Part shown: piece after piece, positions 30,601 through 37,800 of the stretch | How positions within the stretch are numbered: the stretch's first letter is position 1 | Layout of the letters: each line of letters begins with the position of its first letter | Source: Streptomyces camponoticapitis | GTDB lineage: Bacteria; Actinomycetota; Actinomycetes; Streptomycetales; Streptomycetaceae | Assembly: GCF_014646115.1 (NCBI RefSeq) | Contig: NZ_BMMV01000015.1 | Location: 150,053 to 214,052, forward strand | Reading direction: 5' to 3' | DNA: 64,000 nt | Notes under the pieces: generated by a model | Seen by the model: only the letters and a program-made list of their open reading frames with translations | Databases searched by the model: none | Told to the model about the DNA's origin: nothing | Position numbers and translations under genes: made by a program

Positions 30601-33600
30601 CATCTGATCCTTGAGGAAGCTCCCACCCCGACCCACCCGGAGTCGGCGCACGACACCGAGCCGACGGTCACCACGGTCCCCTGGCTCCTGTCCGCCAAGA
30701 CCGAGCAGGCGCTCCGCGACCAGGCGCGGCAGTTGAGCGCGTATCTCGAACGCGACACCGAGGTGCGGCCGGACCAGGTCGCCCACGCGCTCGCCTCCAC
30801 CCGGTCCCAGTTCCAGCACCGCGCCGTGGTCGTCGGTGAGGGTCGTGACGAACTCCTCGCGGGACTCCTCGCGCTGAGCGAAGACGAGACCTCACGTACC
30901 GTCGTCACCGGAACGGCACGCCAGGGCGGTACCGCGTTCCTCTTCACGGGACAGGGTGCGCAGCGGGCCGGTATGGGCCGGGAGTTGTACGACACGTACC
31001 CGGTGTTCCGCGACACGTTCGACGAGGTCTGCACGACTCTCGACCGGCATCTGAACGCCGAAGTCCCGGTCAAGGACGTCGTCTTCGCCGACGACCCCAC
31101 CCTGCTGAACCAGACCCGGTACACCCAGTCCGCGCTCTTCGCCATCGAGACCGCCCTCTACCGCCTGGTCGAATCGTTCGGTGTCACGCCCCACCATCTG
31201 GCCGGACACTCGATCGGTGAGATCACCGCCGCCCACGTCGCCGGCATCTTCACCCTGAACGACGCCTGCCGACTCGTGGCCGCACGCGGCTCACTCATGC
31301 AGGCCCTGCCCGCCAACGGCGCCATGATCTCCCTGCGTGCCACCGAGGAACAGGTCCTCCCGCTGCTGGAGGGCCACGAGCACCACGTCACCATCGCCGC
31401 GGTCAACGGCCCGGACTCGATCGTCATCTCCGGCGACGAGAAGGCCGCCACCCAGATCGCGGAGACGCTCGCCGAAACCGGTGTCAAGACACGGCGCCTG
31501 ACGGTCTCCCACGCCTTCCACTCCCCTCACATGGATCCCATGCTGGAGGAGTTCGAACGCGTCGCCGCGGATCTGACGTACCACAGCCCGACCGTCCCGA
31601 TCGTCTCCGCCGTCACCGGCGAACTCGCCGACCACCGCATCACCACCCCGCGGTACTGGGTCCAGCACGTCCGCGACGCCGTCCGCTTCGCCGACACCAT
31701 CACCACCCTCGACGGACTCGGCACCCGCCACTACCTCGAACTCGGACCCGACCCCGTCCTCACCACCCTCGCCAACGAAACCCTCAGCACCACGAACGGC
31801 ACCCACGCCTCGACCCCGGCCTCCGTGCTCCGCAAGGGACACCGCGAGGCCGCCGCACTCCTCACCGCCCTCGCCACCGCGCACACGGCCGGCGCTCCCG
31901 CCGACCTCACCGCCCACCTGCCCTCTCGCCGGACCCGGCCCGACCTCCCCACGTACCCCTTCCAGCGCCAGCGCTACTGGCTGGACCAGGCGGCTCCCGC
32001 CTCAAAGGTCCGACACGGCTCGGGGCACCCCCTCCTCACGGCGGCGATCCCTCTGCCCGACGGGGAAGGCGCGGTGTTCACCGGCCGGGTTTCCCTCAAG
32101 GCGCAGCCCTGGCTGCGGGACCACGTGGTGCACGGAACGGTCGTGCTGCCGGGTGTCGCCTTCGTGGATCTCCTGCTGCACGCCGGCGGGTACGTCGACT
32201 GCGACCAGATCGAAGAGCTCACGCACCACGCGTTCCTCGCGGTGCCCGAGCAGGGTGGCCGGGAGCTGCGGGTCACCGTGGGCGCCGCGGACGAGGGCGG
32301 GCGGCGACCGTTCTCCCTCTACTCGGCACCGGAGAGCGAGGTCGCCGAGGAGGCGGCCGAGTGGACGCGGCACGCCAGTGGCTTCCTCACCGGCTCGGCG
32401 CCGGAGCCCGACTTCGATCTGACGGTCTGGCCGCCCGCGGAGGGCGAGGCCGTCGAGATGGACGAGTTCTACCGGGGCTTCATCGGGCGCGGATACGACT
32501 ACGGGCCGCTGTTCCAGGGCTTCAAGGCGGGCTGGCGGGTCGGTGACACCCTCTACGCGGAGATCGCGCTCCCGGAGGGCACGGACCCCGAGGCGTACGG
32601 CATCCACCCCGCGCTCCTCGACTCGGCACTGCACCCGCTGATGCTCTTCTGGTACGGGTCGGACGCCGTACGGCTGCCCTTCTCCTGGAGCGGTGTGGCT
32701 CTGCACGCCTTCGGCCCGTCCCGGCTGCGGGTGCGGCTGACCCGCTCCGAGCGGGATCTGATGTCGCTGGCGGTGGCCGATCCCACCGGCGCCCCGGTCC
32801 TGACCATCACCGGTCTGTCCATGCGTGAGGTGGCCTCCGACCAGGTCGCCGCCGCCCGTGCCCAGCAGAGCAACGCCCTGTACGAGATGGGCTGGAGCCC
32901 CCTCTCCGCGCCGGCGTCCGTCGACGGCGGCCGGTGGGCGGGACTCGGTCTGACGGACCTGACGGCCGCGCTCCGCGGAGCCGGGGTCGACGTGGTGGAC
33001 CACTCCACCCTCGCCACACTGGGCGGGCCGGCGTCGAACGGCGCCAGGCCGCCGAAGATCGTGCTGGCCGGGCCCGGACGCTTCGACGGCGACGACCTCG
33101 CGGCGCACACCCACACCTCGGTCGACGAACTGGTGAGGCTGATCCGGGACTTCGTCTCGGACGACGCCCTCGCCGACTCGCGGCTGGTGGTGGTGACCCG
33201 GAACGCGGTGGCCACGGAGGACGGCGAGGAGGTGCCGGACCCGGCGGGGACCGCGGTATGGGGTCTGATGCGTACGGCGGGGTCGGAGTACCCCGACCGG
33301 TTCGTGGTCGTCGACATCGACGGCTCGGACGCCACTCTCGCCGCGCTCCCGGCGGCACTCTCCACGGGTGAGCCGCAACTGGCCGTCCGCGAGGGCAGGT
33401 TGCTCGTACCTCGACTGGTGCACGCGACGCTGCCCACCCAGGAGGACGGCGGGGACGCCGAAGTGACCGGTGCCGGGTTCGACCCCGAGGGGACCGTACT
33501 CATCACCGGCGGCACCGGCACCCTCGGCAGCCTGCTGGCCCGCCACCTGGTGGAGCGGCACGGCGTACGGCATCTGCTCCTGGCGAGCCGGCGCGGCGCG

Positions 33601-34815
33601 GCCGCGGACGGTGCGACGGAGCTGGCCGCCGAGCTGAAGGCACTGGGCGCCGAGGTGAGCATCGCTTCCTGCGACACGACGGACGCCGAGGCGGCGGCCG
33701 GACTTCTGAAGTCGATCCCCGACGCGCACCCGCTGACCGGTGTGTTCCACACGGCCGGCGTGCTCGACGACGCCGCGCTCTCCTCGCTGACGCCGGAGCG
33801 GCTGTCGGCGGTGATGCGGCCGAAGGTCGACGCCGCCTACCACCTGCACCAGCTGACCGAGTCCATGGACCTGGCCGCGTTCGTCCTGTTCTCCTCCGCG
33901 GCCGGCGCGATCGGCAACCCCGGTCAGGCCAACTACGCGGCGGCGAACACCTTCCTGGACGGGCTCGCCTCCCACCGCCGGGGGCGGGGCCTGCCGGCCC
34001 TCTCCCTGGCGTGGGGCCTGTGGGCGCAGACCAGCGAGCTGACGGCGGGTCTGGACCCGGCCGGACGGGCGCGGCTGGACCGCGGCGGCATCGGCGCGAT
34101 GCCCACGGCGCAGGCGCTCGCCCTGCTCGACGTCGCGCTCGCCTCGGACCGGACGCTGCTGGTACCCGCCAAGCTCAACCTCGCCCGGCTGGGCGAGGGC
34201 GACGCCCCGGTCCCGCCGGTCCTGCACGGACTGGTCCGCCCCCGCAGCCGGCGCGCCGCGGCCCAGGGCGGCACCACGGCCCCGAACGCGCTGCGGCAGC
34301 GACTGCTCTCGTCCCAGGACGAGGCCGCGCAGCTGGACATCCTGCTCACCTACATCCACGGCCAGGTCGCCGCGGTCCTCGGCCACGGTTCACCGGACGC
34401 CATCGACCCCGACAACGGGTTCCTGGACATGGGGCTCGACTCGCTCACCACTGTCGAGTTCCGTAACAACCTCAACCAGGCCACCGGGCTCCGGCTGCCT
34501 CCGACCACCCTGTTCGACTACCCGACGCCGGTTCAGCTGGCTTCCATGCTCCGCGCGGAGCTGGCACCCGAAGGGGCCGAAAGCGCCTCGGAGGAGCTTC
34601 CGCGGACGGTGGTCGCCGAACTGGACAGGCTGGAGGGCAGCCTCGGGACCGTCGCGCCCGGCGCCCGTACCGCGGTCGTGGCACGGATGCAGGCCCTCCT
34701 GCAGAAGCTGGACGGCCTGGACGACGCCGAACGGCAGGGAACGAACGTGGCGATCGACAGCGCGACGGACGACGAGATCTTCGACTTCATCGACAACGAG
34801 CTGGGGCTGTCATGA
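15685..34815 (+). CDS. Type I PKS: KSQ loading module and three KS-AT-DH-KR-ACP modules
   Basis: A 6376-residue protein. Loading module: KSQ (about 10-430) with Gln178 in VDSAQSSS in place of the active Cys, AT (about 530-830; GHSQG with Ser623, FASH at 724-727) and ACP (Ser956). Module 1: KS Cys1191, AT with GHSIG Ser1642 and HAFH 1742-1745 (malonyl type), DH His1948 and Asp2115, KR GGTGALG/LDD/Tyr2548, ACP Ser2715. Module 2: Cys2952, Ser3403, HAFH 3503, DH His3709/Asp3878, KR Tyr4319, ACP Ser4488. Module 3: Cys4727, Ser5176, HAFH 5276, DH His5480/Asp5646, KR Tyr6084, ACP Ser6253. No ER is present. All three KRs carry LDD (B type), so a conjugated triene is expected. The C-terminus (after about 6290) is a helical docking domain ending DDEIFDFIDNELGLS. 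ATG 15685 is preferred over 15664 because GAGGGAGG lies before it. Confidence 0.95.
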   Translation: MSSDLVHGTDAIAITGMSCRLPQAPDASAFWELLRSGRSAIGEVPQDRWDPDEVLPDSPERHRAALRHGGFLDRVDQFDAAFFGISPREAVAIDPQQRLFAELAWEALEDAGIVPETLRSTATAVIVGAIAGDYAALAHRGGAITQHSLPGLNRGVIANRVSYALGLNGPSMAVDSAQSSSLVAVHLAVESLRKGECTLALAGGVALNFAPESAEVAGMFGGLSPDGRCFTFDARANGYVRGEGGGVVVLKPLADAVRDGDTVYGVIRGSAVNNDGSTDGLTVPSAEAQATVLRQACEDAGVDPAEVRYVELHGTGTPTGDPLEAAGIGATYGSARPAGSPVLVGSAKTNVGHLEGAAGIVGLIKTALSIRHREIPASLNYETPNPRIDPEALNLRVQTASGPWPDAPLLAGVSSFGVGGTNCHVVLAEAPERAAPEAAPAGDEPELPLAPWLVSGRTEAALRAQAGRLLERRTGDADAFDIGRSLAGTRTHFEHRAVALGLDHDAQLEALRTGAEVPGLVTGVTGEHGKIALVFPGQGSQWEGMARELMRTSAVFRASIEACHEALAPYVDWSLLDTLTAESGATALDRADVVQPVLFAVMVSLARVWESLGVRPDAVIGHSQGEIAAAHIAGALDLADAARIVALRSRTIMTLAGTGAMASVPLAADRVAEYIEPFGDGLSIAVVNGPSTTVVAGTPEAVAELLARCESDGIRAKAVSAVDFASHSPHMDAIKDRLLEQFAGVTPRSCDIAFYSTVTAGAIDTAGLDAEYWFSNLRRPVLFESTLRAMAEDGFGTFVESSPHPVLTVGLRATLPDAVVVDSLRRNETPWPQLLTSLAELHVRGLPVDWSAVFAGRAPGRVALPTYAFQRESYWPEVSTAFEPGTRGTAQLPEAVREETPAAGSSWAGRIAGLPADERSRVALELVRLRTAIVLGHLSTDTVEVGQAFRELGMDSTMAVQLRQNLVDITGLNLPETVVFDHPSPSRLARRLIELALGDDISSAASALSRSGSVLDADDPIVIVGMACRYPGGASTPDELWRLVDDGASAISGFPTDRGWDLEALYDPEPGVRGKTYTRHGGFLDEAAEFDTEFFGISPREATAMDPQQRVLLQVTWEALERAGIDPDGLQGSSTGVFVGAMSQEYGPRLHEGDDGLGGYLLTGNTASVVSGRISYTFGLEGPAVTVDTACSSSLVAMHQAAQALRVGDCSLALAGGVAVMATPGMFVEFGQQRGLAPDGRCKSFAGAADGTIWAEGAGMVLMERLSDAKANGHTVLAVIRGSAVNQDGASNGLTAPNGPSQQRVINAALAGAGLTADQVDAVEAHGTGTPLGDPIEAQALLATYGQNREEPLWLGSLKSNIGHTQAAAGIGGVIKMIQAMRHGTLPQTLHVDEPSPHIDWTSGNVRLLTESRAWPETDHPRRAAVSSFGISGTNAHLIIEQPPVTPEPVESGQEQDAPEAGLVPWFLSAKSEEALRDQARQLLDHVTAQPDLHPAHIGQALTATRARFQHRAVVIGEGRDELLAGLRSLSNDETSRAVVTGTAREGTTAFLFTGQGSQRAGMGRELYDTYPVFRDTFDEVCATLDRHLNAEVPVKDVVFADDPELLNQTRYTQSALFAIETALYRLVESFGVTPHHLAGHSIGEITAAHVAGIFTLNDACRLVAARGSLMQALPANGAMISLRTTEEQILPFLEGHEHHVTVAAVNGPKSVVISGDEEAATQIADALAKTGVKTKRLTVSHAFHSPHMDPMLEKFESVAADLTYHTPMIPVVSAVTGELADHRVTTPQYWVQHVRDAVRFADTITTLDGLGTRHYLELGPDPVLTTLVKETLTKSRRTTSPTAVLRKGHAEATTLLTALATAHTAGAPANLTTHLPVPDSRPDLPTYPFQRRRYWLTATEATGDVSSAGLTATGHPVLTTAAELPDPGGLLLTGRVNASAPSWAADHAVFGTPVMPGVAFVDMLLHAAALVGRPRIEELTHHVFLALPEHGALQLRVVVRPADDSGRRTFAVHSRPEDAPLGADWTCHATGALGTAPAVPPALPAADAAWPPASAQALDTDGFYRRIAEAGFGYQGVFQGLGAAWEDGDTLYAEVALPTGTAPGSYGVHPGLLDSALHPIALASTRTDGTLLVPFSWSGVALHANGARALRVQLVRSTPETVALTVTDPSGAPVLTVDSLAMRGVRSEQLEAARPDRDGALHEVAWRAVPAPPRAASRPDGAGWAVVGDTRDPRVSAVLAALGTAAESFPDAEALRASLRAGAARPSTVVARFATGGADPVEAAHARTRDALRLLQAVLADGAPDSRLVVLTENAMSTGAGDVSADMAGAAVWGLIRSSQSEHPDRFTLIDVDGSRASDEAVVAALSTGERQLALREGRFFVPRLARLTPGAIPATFDARRAVLITGGTGALGSILARHLVTRHGVRKLLLTSRSGRTADSTLTAELAGLGAEVTVAACDASDRQSLEALLAGLPEESPLGAVVHCAGVLDDGVVTELTPDRLDDVLRPKVDGAWNLHELTKDMDLDVFVLFSSVVGVLGSPGQANYAAANSFLDQLAEHRRAAGLPAKSLAWGLWEAGMADTLDEQDRARMNRGGLAPMPTERALGLFDSALATARAVLVPAGVDVSGARSQRASMLSPLLAELLPAQAPPAERSGEAVDESSLRQRLAGVSEDEQRELLLEVLRKHVAAVLGHSSPLAIDPESSFKDLGFDSLAGIELLMVLGESMGLHLPSTMLFDHPTPDALITHLRDELVDDEAPVEDAVVTAVVPVAPRDDDDPIAVIGMGCRYPGGATTPDELWRLVTEGVDAIGSFPSNRGWDLEELFDPDPDVRGRTYARTGGFLYDADRFDPEFFGISPREALALDPQQRLLLETTWETFENAGIRPDALRGKPVGVFAGVVTQEYGSLVHKGSEPVDGFLLTGTTASVASGRVAYTLGLEGPAVTVDTACSSSLVAMHLACQSLRNGESTMALAGGATVMANPGMFLEFSRQRGLAPDGRCKSFAGAADGTIWAEGAGMVLLERLSDAKANGHTVLAVIRGSAVNQDGASNGLTAPNGPSQQRVINAALAGAGLTADQVDAVEAHGTGTPLGDPIEAQALLATYGQDREEPLWLGSLKSNIGHAQAAAGIGGVIKMIQAMRHGTLPQTLHVDEPSPHIDWTSGNVQLLTEARDWPETDHPRRSAVSSFGISGTNAHVILEQAPVTPEPVENDQEQDTPQAALIPWLLSAKTDQALRDQARQLRAYLELNPEVRPDRVAHALATTRAQFQYRAVVFGNEHEAFDRALGSLTLGEPSPALVRGTPHPGKTAFLFTGQGAQRAGMGRELYETYPVFRDTFDEVCATLDRHLNAEVPVKDVVFADDPELLNQTRYTQSALFAIETALYRLVESFGVTPQYLAGHSIGEIAAAHVAGIFSLDDASRLVAARGSLMQALPANGAMISLRTTEEQILPFLEGHEHHVTIAAVNGPDSIVISGDEKAATQIAETLAETGVKTRRLTVSHAFHSPHMEPMLDEFELVAGELIYHSPTVPIVSALTGELADHYITTPQYWVQHVRDAVRFADTITTLDRLGTRHYLELGPDPVLTAMAQDSVPDDVDAIHVATLHRDRDENQSFLTALATAHANGTQVRWTPVIGESAAPAPGLPTYPFQRQHYWLEAAKPTSGADGLGLTATSHPVLTTLAELPDGGGHLFTGRVSGNDPDWVAEHIIFGTMIVPGVAFVDLLLHAARHVDCEHIEELTHHVFLAVPERAALQLRLLVEPADSSGSRAFAFYSRPEDVPVETDWTLHATGALGAERREVPAGADSLRNEVWPPDISDTMDVAEFYRRVTDGGFGYGPLFRGLKKAWQDGNTTYAEVSLPTGADPGDYGIHPGLLDSALQPAALIMGETEADDSIRVPFSWAGVSLHATGASSLRIRHTWTTPDTASLVIADQTGTPVMTIDSLAMRTVGADQLAATRAADAGELYKVDWTEVQSVDDKTQSAGARWAVVADPGNAQVAAALSPLGAAVEVAPDAITLPTAPGDDTTRPDVVFAWCVSEPGSDPARTARSFTHRVLGLVQTLLSDDRPDSRLVLLTRGAMSMGTGGEADLAGAAVWGLIRTAQTEHPDRFTLIDLDSSDSSLRALPAALATDEPQLAVRDGRLLAPRLARVGASSTDSGATASAAPFDPDKTVLITGGTGALGTLLARHLVTEHGVRKLLLTSRRGRTADSTITEELAELGAEVTIAACDTADRDSLEALLASLPQEHPLGAVVHCAGTLDDGIVTALSPERFDGVLRPKVDGAWNLHELTRDLDLNAFVMFSSVVGVLGSPGQSNYAAANVFLDELAEHRRAAGLPAKSLAWGLWESGMADTLDEQDQARMNRGGLLPMPAEQALGHFDAALEADQVVVVPAKLDLAGLRARAATVPVAPVFRGLVRTPLRSAAQSAGAGAEAGALGQAIAGRPEAEQDKIILDFLRNHVATVLGHGSPNSIDPVHSFKELGFDSLSSVELRNSLNKASGMRLPSTLLFDYPTPTVLAGYIRGQLVGSGQAEAGNQVARRTTRGASSRSDAADPIVIVGMGCRFPGADTPEALWQLVVDERDAVGAFPDNRGWDIENLFDADPDVRGKSYASEGGFLYDADRFDPEFFGISPREALALDPQQRLLLETTWETFENAGIRPDALRGKPVGVFAGVAAAEYVSLTHQSDEPVEGYLLTGTTASVASGRISYTLGLEGPAVTVDTACSSSLVAMHLACQSLRNGESTMALAGGATIMANPGMFMEFSRQRGLAPDSRAKSYAGAADGTIWAEGAGMVLLERLSDAKANGHTVLAVIRGSAVNQDGASNGLTAPNGPSQQRVINAALAGAGLSPDQVDAVEGHGTGTPLGDPIEAQALLATYGQNREEPLWLGSLKSNIGHAQAAAGIGGVIKMIQAMRHGTLPRTLHVDEPSPQIDWESGNVQLLTEARAWPETDHPRRSAVSSFGISGTNAHLILEEAPTPTHPESAHDTEPTVTTVPWLLSAKTEQALRDQARQLSAYLERDTEVRPDQVAHALASTRSQFQHRAVVVGEGRDELLAGLLALSEDETSRTVVTGTARQGGTAFLFTGQGAQRAGMGRELYDTYPVFRDTFDEVCTTLDRHLNAEVPVKDVVFADDPTLLNQTRYTQSALFAIETALYRLVESFGVTPHHLAGHSIGEITAAHVAGIFTLNDACRLVAARGSLMQALPANGAMISLRATEEQVLPLLEGHEHHVTIAAVNGPDSIVISGDEKAATQIAETLAETGVKTRRLTVSHAFHSPHMDPMLEEFERVAADLTYHSPTVPIVSAVTGELADHRITTPRYWVQHVRDAVRFADTITTLDGLGTRHYLELGPDPVLTTLANETLSTTNGTHASTPASVLRKGHREAAALLTALATAHTAGAPADLTAHLPSRRTRPDLPTYPFQRQRYWLDQAAPASKVRHGSGHPLLTAAIPLPDGEGAVFTGRVSLKAQPWLRDHVVHGTVVLPGVAFVDLLLHAGGYVDCDQIEELTHHAFLAVPEQGGRELRVTVGAADEGGRRPFSLYSAPESEVAEEAAEWTRHASGFLTGSAPEPDFDLTVWPPAEGEAVEMDEFYRGFIGRGYDYGPLFQGFKAGWRVGDTLYAEIALPEGTDPEAYGIHPALLDSALHPLMLFWYGSDAVRLPFSWSGVALHAFGPSRLRVRLTRSERDLMSLAVADPTGAPVLTITGLSMREVASDQVAAARAQQSNALYEMGWSPLSAPASVDGGRWAGLGLTDLTAALRGAGVDVVDHSTLATLGGPASNGARPPKIVLAGPGRFDGDDLAAHTHTSVDELVRLIRDFVSDDALADSRLVVVTRNAVATEDGEEVPDPAGTAVWGLMRTAGSEYPDRFVVVDIDGSDATLAALPAALSTGEPQLAVREGRLLVPRLVHATLPTQEDGGDAEVTGAGFDPEGTVLITGGTGTLGSLLARHLVERHGVRHLLLASRRGAAADGATELAAELKALGAEVSIASCDTTDAEAAAGLLKSIPDAHPLTGVFHTAGVLDDAALSSLTPERLSAVMRPKVDAAYHLHQLTESMDLAAFVLFSSAAGAIGNPGQANYAAANTFLDGLASHRRGRGLPALSLAWGLWAQTSELTAGLDPAGRARLDRGGIGAMPTAQALALLDVALASDRTLLVPAKLNLARLGEGDAPVPPVLHGLVRPRSRRAAAQGGTTAPNALRQRLLSSQDEAAQLDILLTYIHGQVAAVLGHGSPDAIDPDNGFLDMGLDSLTTVEFRNNLNQATGLRLPPTTLFDYPTPVQLASMLRAELAPEGAESASEELPRTVVAELDRLEGSLGTVAPGARTAVVARMQALLQKLDGLDDAERQGTNVAIDSATDDEIFDFIDNELGLS
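18738..34560 (+). repeat. Three highly similar tandem PKS modules
   Basis: Modules 1, 2 and 3 repeat with a period of about 5.3 kb and share long near-identical DNA. For example, 24226-24400 and 29541-29715 differ at only about two positions, the KS segments near 19390-19900 and 24670-25180 are nearly the same, and the AT segments near 20340, 25630 and 30950 match closely. This points to recent duplication or gene conversion. Confidence 0.8.
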
Positions 34816-34852
34816 CTCGGCACACGACTCGGCAAAGGAGCGGCGTCGCATC

Positions 34853-37800
34853 ATGAACGAGGACAAACTGCGGGACTACCTGAAGCGGGTGACCGCCGAC
34901 CTCCAGCGGACCCGCCGGCGGCTGGCCGAGGTGGAGTCGCGGGACAGTGAGCCCATCGCGGTCGTGGGCATGGCCTGCCGGTTCCCCGGCGGGGCCGGCA
35001 CGCCCGAGGAGCTGTGGGAGCTCGTCGCGGAGGGCCGCGACGCGGTCGGCCCGTTCCCGGACAACCGGGGCTGGGACCTGGAGGAGCTGTACGACGCCGA
35101 TCCCAACGCGTCAGGGAAGACGTACGCCCGTGAGGGCGGCTTCATCTACGACGCCGACCGTTTCGACTCCGAGTTCTTCGGCATCAGCCCCCGCGAGGCG
35201 CTCGCCCTCGACCCCCAGCAGCGACTGCTGCTGGAGGTGACGTGGGAGAGCCTGGAGAGCGCCGGGCTGGCGCCGGCCGAGCTGCGTGGCAGCCGTACCG
35301 GGGTATTCAGCGGCGTCTCCGGGCACGAGTACGCGTCGCTGATCCACCAGGGCCCCGAGGATGTCGAGGGGCACCTGCTCACCGGCACCACCCTCAGCGT
35401 GGCCTCCGGGCGGATCGCGTACACGCTAGGGCTGGAGGGTCCGGCGGTCACCGTCGACACCGCCTGCTCCTCCTCGCTGGTGGCCCTGCACCTGGCCTGC
35501 CAGTCACTGCGGAGCGGTGAGTCCACCATGGCTCTGGCCGGTGGCGCCGCGGTGATGCCGACACCGGGAATGTTCGTGGAGTTCAGCCGACAGCGCGGTC
35601 TGGCGCCCGACGGCCGGTGCAAGTCGTTCGCGGGCGCCGCCGACGGCACGATCTGGGCCGAGGGCGTGGGTGTCGTACTGCTGGAGCGGCTGTCGGACGC
35701 CGAGGCCAACGGACACCGGGTGCTTGCCGTCATCCGCGGCTCGGCGGTCAACCAGGACGGCAAGAGCAGCCAGTTGAGCGCGCCCAACGGGCCGGCTCAG
35801 CAGCGGGTCATCCAGGCCGCCCTGGCTGTCGCGGGGCTCACTGCCGACCAGGTCGACGCGGTCGAAGGACATGGCACGGGAACGCCCCTCGGCGACCCGA
35901 TCGAGGCCCAGGCGCTCCTCGCGACGTACGGCCAGAGTCATGGGGCGGACCAGCCGCTGTGGCTGGGGTCGTTGAAGTCGAACATCGGTCACGCCCAGGC
36001 CGCCGCCGGTATCGGCGGAGTCATCAAGATGATCCAGGCCATGCGGCACGGCACCCTGCCCAGGACGCTCCACGTCGACGAGCCCAGCCCCCAGACCGAC
36101 TGGACCACCGGCAACGTACGGCTCCTCACCGAGGCGCGCGCCTGGCCGGAGACCGACCACCCGCGCCGCTCCGCCGTCTCCTCCTTCGGCATCAGCGGCA
36201 CCAACGCCCATCTGATCCTTGAGGAAGCCCCCACTCCGGCCGATCCGGCGCCGGGCACGACGCCGGAGACCACCACGGTCCCCTGGCTCCTGTCCGCCAA
36301 GACCGAGCAGGGCCTCCGGGAGCAGGCGCAGCGCCTGGTCGACCACGTGACCGAGCACCCGGATCTCCGGCCCGCCGACATCGCGTACTCCCTGGTCGCC
36401 ACCCGGACCGCCTTCGAGCACCAGGCGGCGGTGGTCGGCAAGACCCGTGACGAACTGGTCGAGAGTCTGCGCACGCTCGCCCAGGACTCCGGTGCCGCCT
36501 CCCTCCAGGGGCACTCCCGCTCGAAGAAGGTCGCCTTCCTCTTCACCGGCCAGGGTGCCCAGCACCCGGGCATGGGCCGGGGGCTCTACGACGCGTACCC
36601 GGTCTTCCGGGAGGCGTTCGACGAGGTGTGCGCCAACCTGGACCGGCATCTGAAGGCCGAAGTCCCGGTCAGGGAAGTCGTCTTCGCGGACGACCCCACG
36701 CTCCTCAACCAGACCCGCTACACCCAGCCCGCCCTCTTCGCCTTCCAGACGGCCCTCACCCGGCTCCTGGCCGCCGACTTCGGCGTCACGCCCACGCATC
36801 TCATCGGTCACTCGATCGGCGAGATCGCCGCGGCCCACACGGCGGGGATCCTCTCGCTGGACGACGCCTGCCGGCTGGTCGCCGCCCGCGGCTCGCTGAT
36901 GCAGGCCCTGCCCGGCGGCGGCGCCATGCTCGCCGTCGAGGCGACCGAGGAGGAGGTGATCCCGCATCTCACCGAGCGTGTGGGTATCGCCGCCGTCAAC
37001 GGCGCCCGTTCCGTCGTCGTCTCCGGCGACGAGGAGGACGTCAACAACATCGGGCTGGAGTTCACCGCCCAGGGGCGGCGCACCCGCCGGCTGACGGTGA
37101 GCCACGCCTTCCACTCCCCGCACATGGACCCGATACTCGGGGACTTCCACGACATCGCCGGGACGCTGGCCTACCACGCGCCCCGGATCCCCCTCGTCTC
37201 GACCGTCACCGGCCGTCCGGCCGGCTCCGAGATCATCGGCGCGGCCTACTGGACCGATCACATCCGCAACACCACCCGCTTCCTGGACGGGCTCAACCAG
37301 CTCCAGGAGCAGGGCGTCACCACCTTCCTGGAGATCGGTCCCGACGGCGTACTCACCGCGCTCACCCGCTCCGCGCTGCCCAACGCCACCGCCGTACCGC
37401 TGCTGCGTCCGAACCTTCCCGAGCCGGCCACACTCCTGGGCGGCCTGGTCCAGGCCCATGTGTGCGGAGCCGCCGTCGACTGGGCCGGGTTCCTCGCGGC
37501 ACGCGGGGCGCGGACCGTCAGCCTTCCGACGTACGCCTTCCAGCGCCGCCGCCACTGGCTGGAGGTGCCCGACCCGACCGGTTCGGCAGCGGGTCTCGGC
37601 CTGGAGCCGGCCTCGCATCCGCTGCTGGCCACGGCCACCGAACTCCCGGACGGTACACGGCTGTTCACGGGCCGGGTCACGCTGGCCGGCCACGCGTGGC
37701 TGGCGGACCACACCGTCATGGGGACGGTGATCCTCCCGGGCACGGCCTTCGTCGAGCTGGCGCTGCACGCCGCGCAGACGGTGGGTCTCGACGAGATCGC

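Noticed and set aside
22250..33480. Possible enoylreductase domains between DH and KR in the first PKS
   Set aside because: The DH-KR spacers hold only the KR structural subdomain (VWGL-type motifs) and contain no NADPH-binding ER signature; they are too short for an ER.
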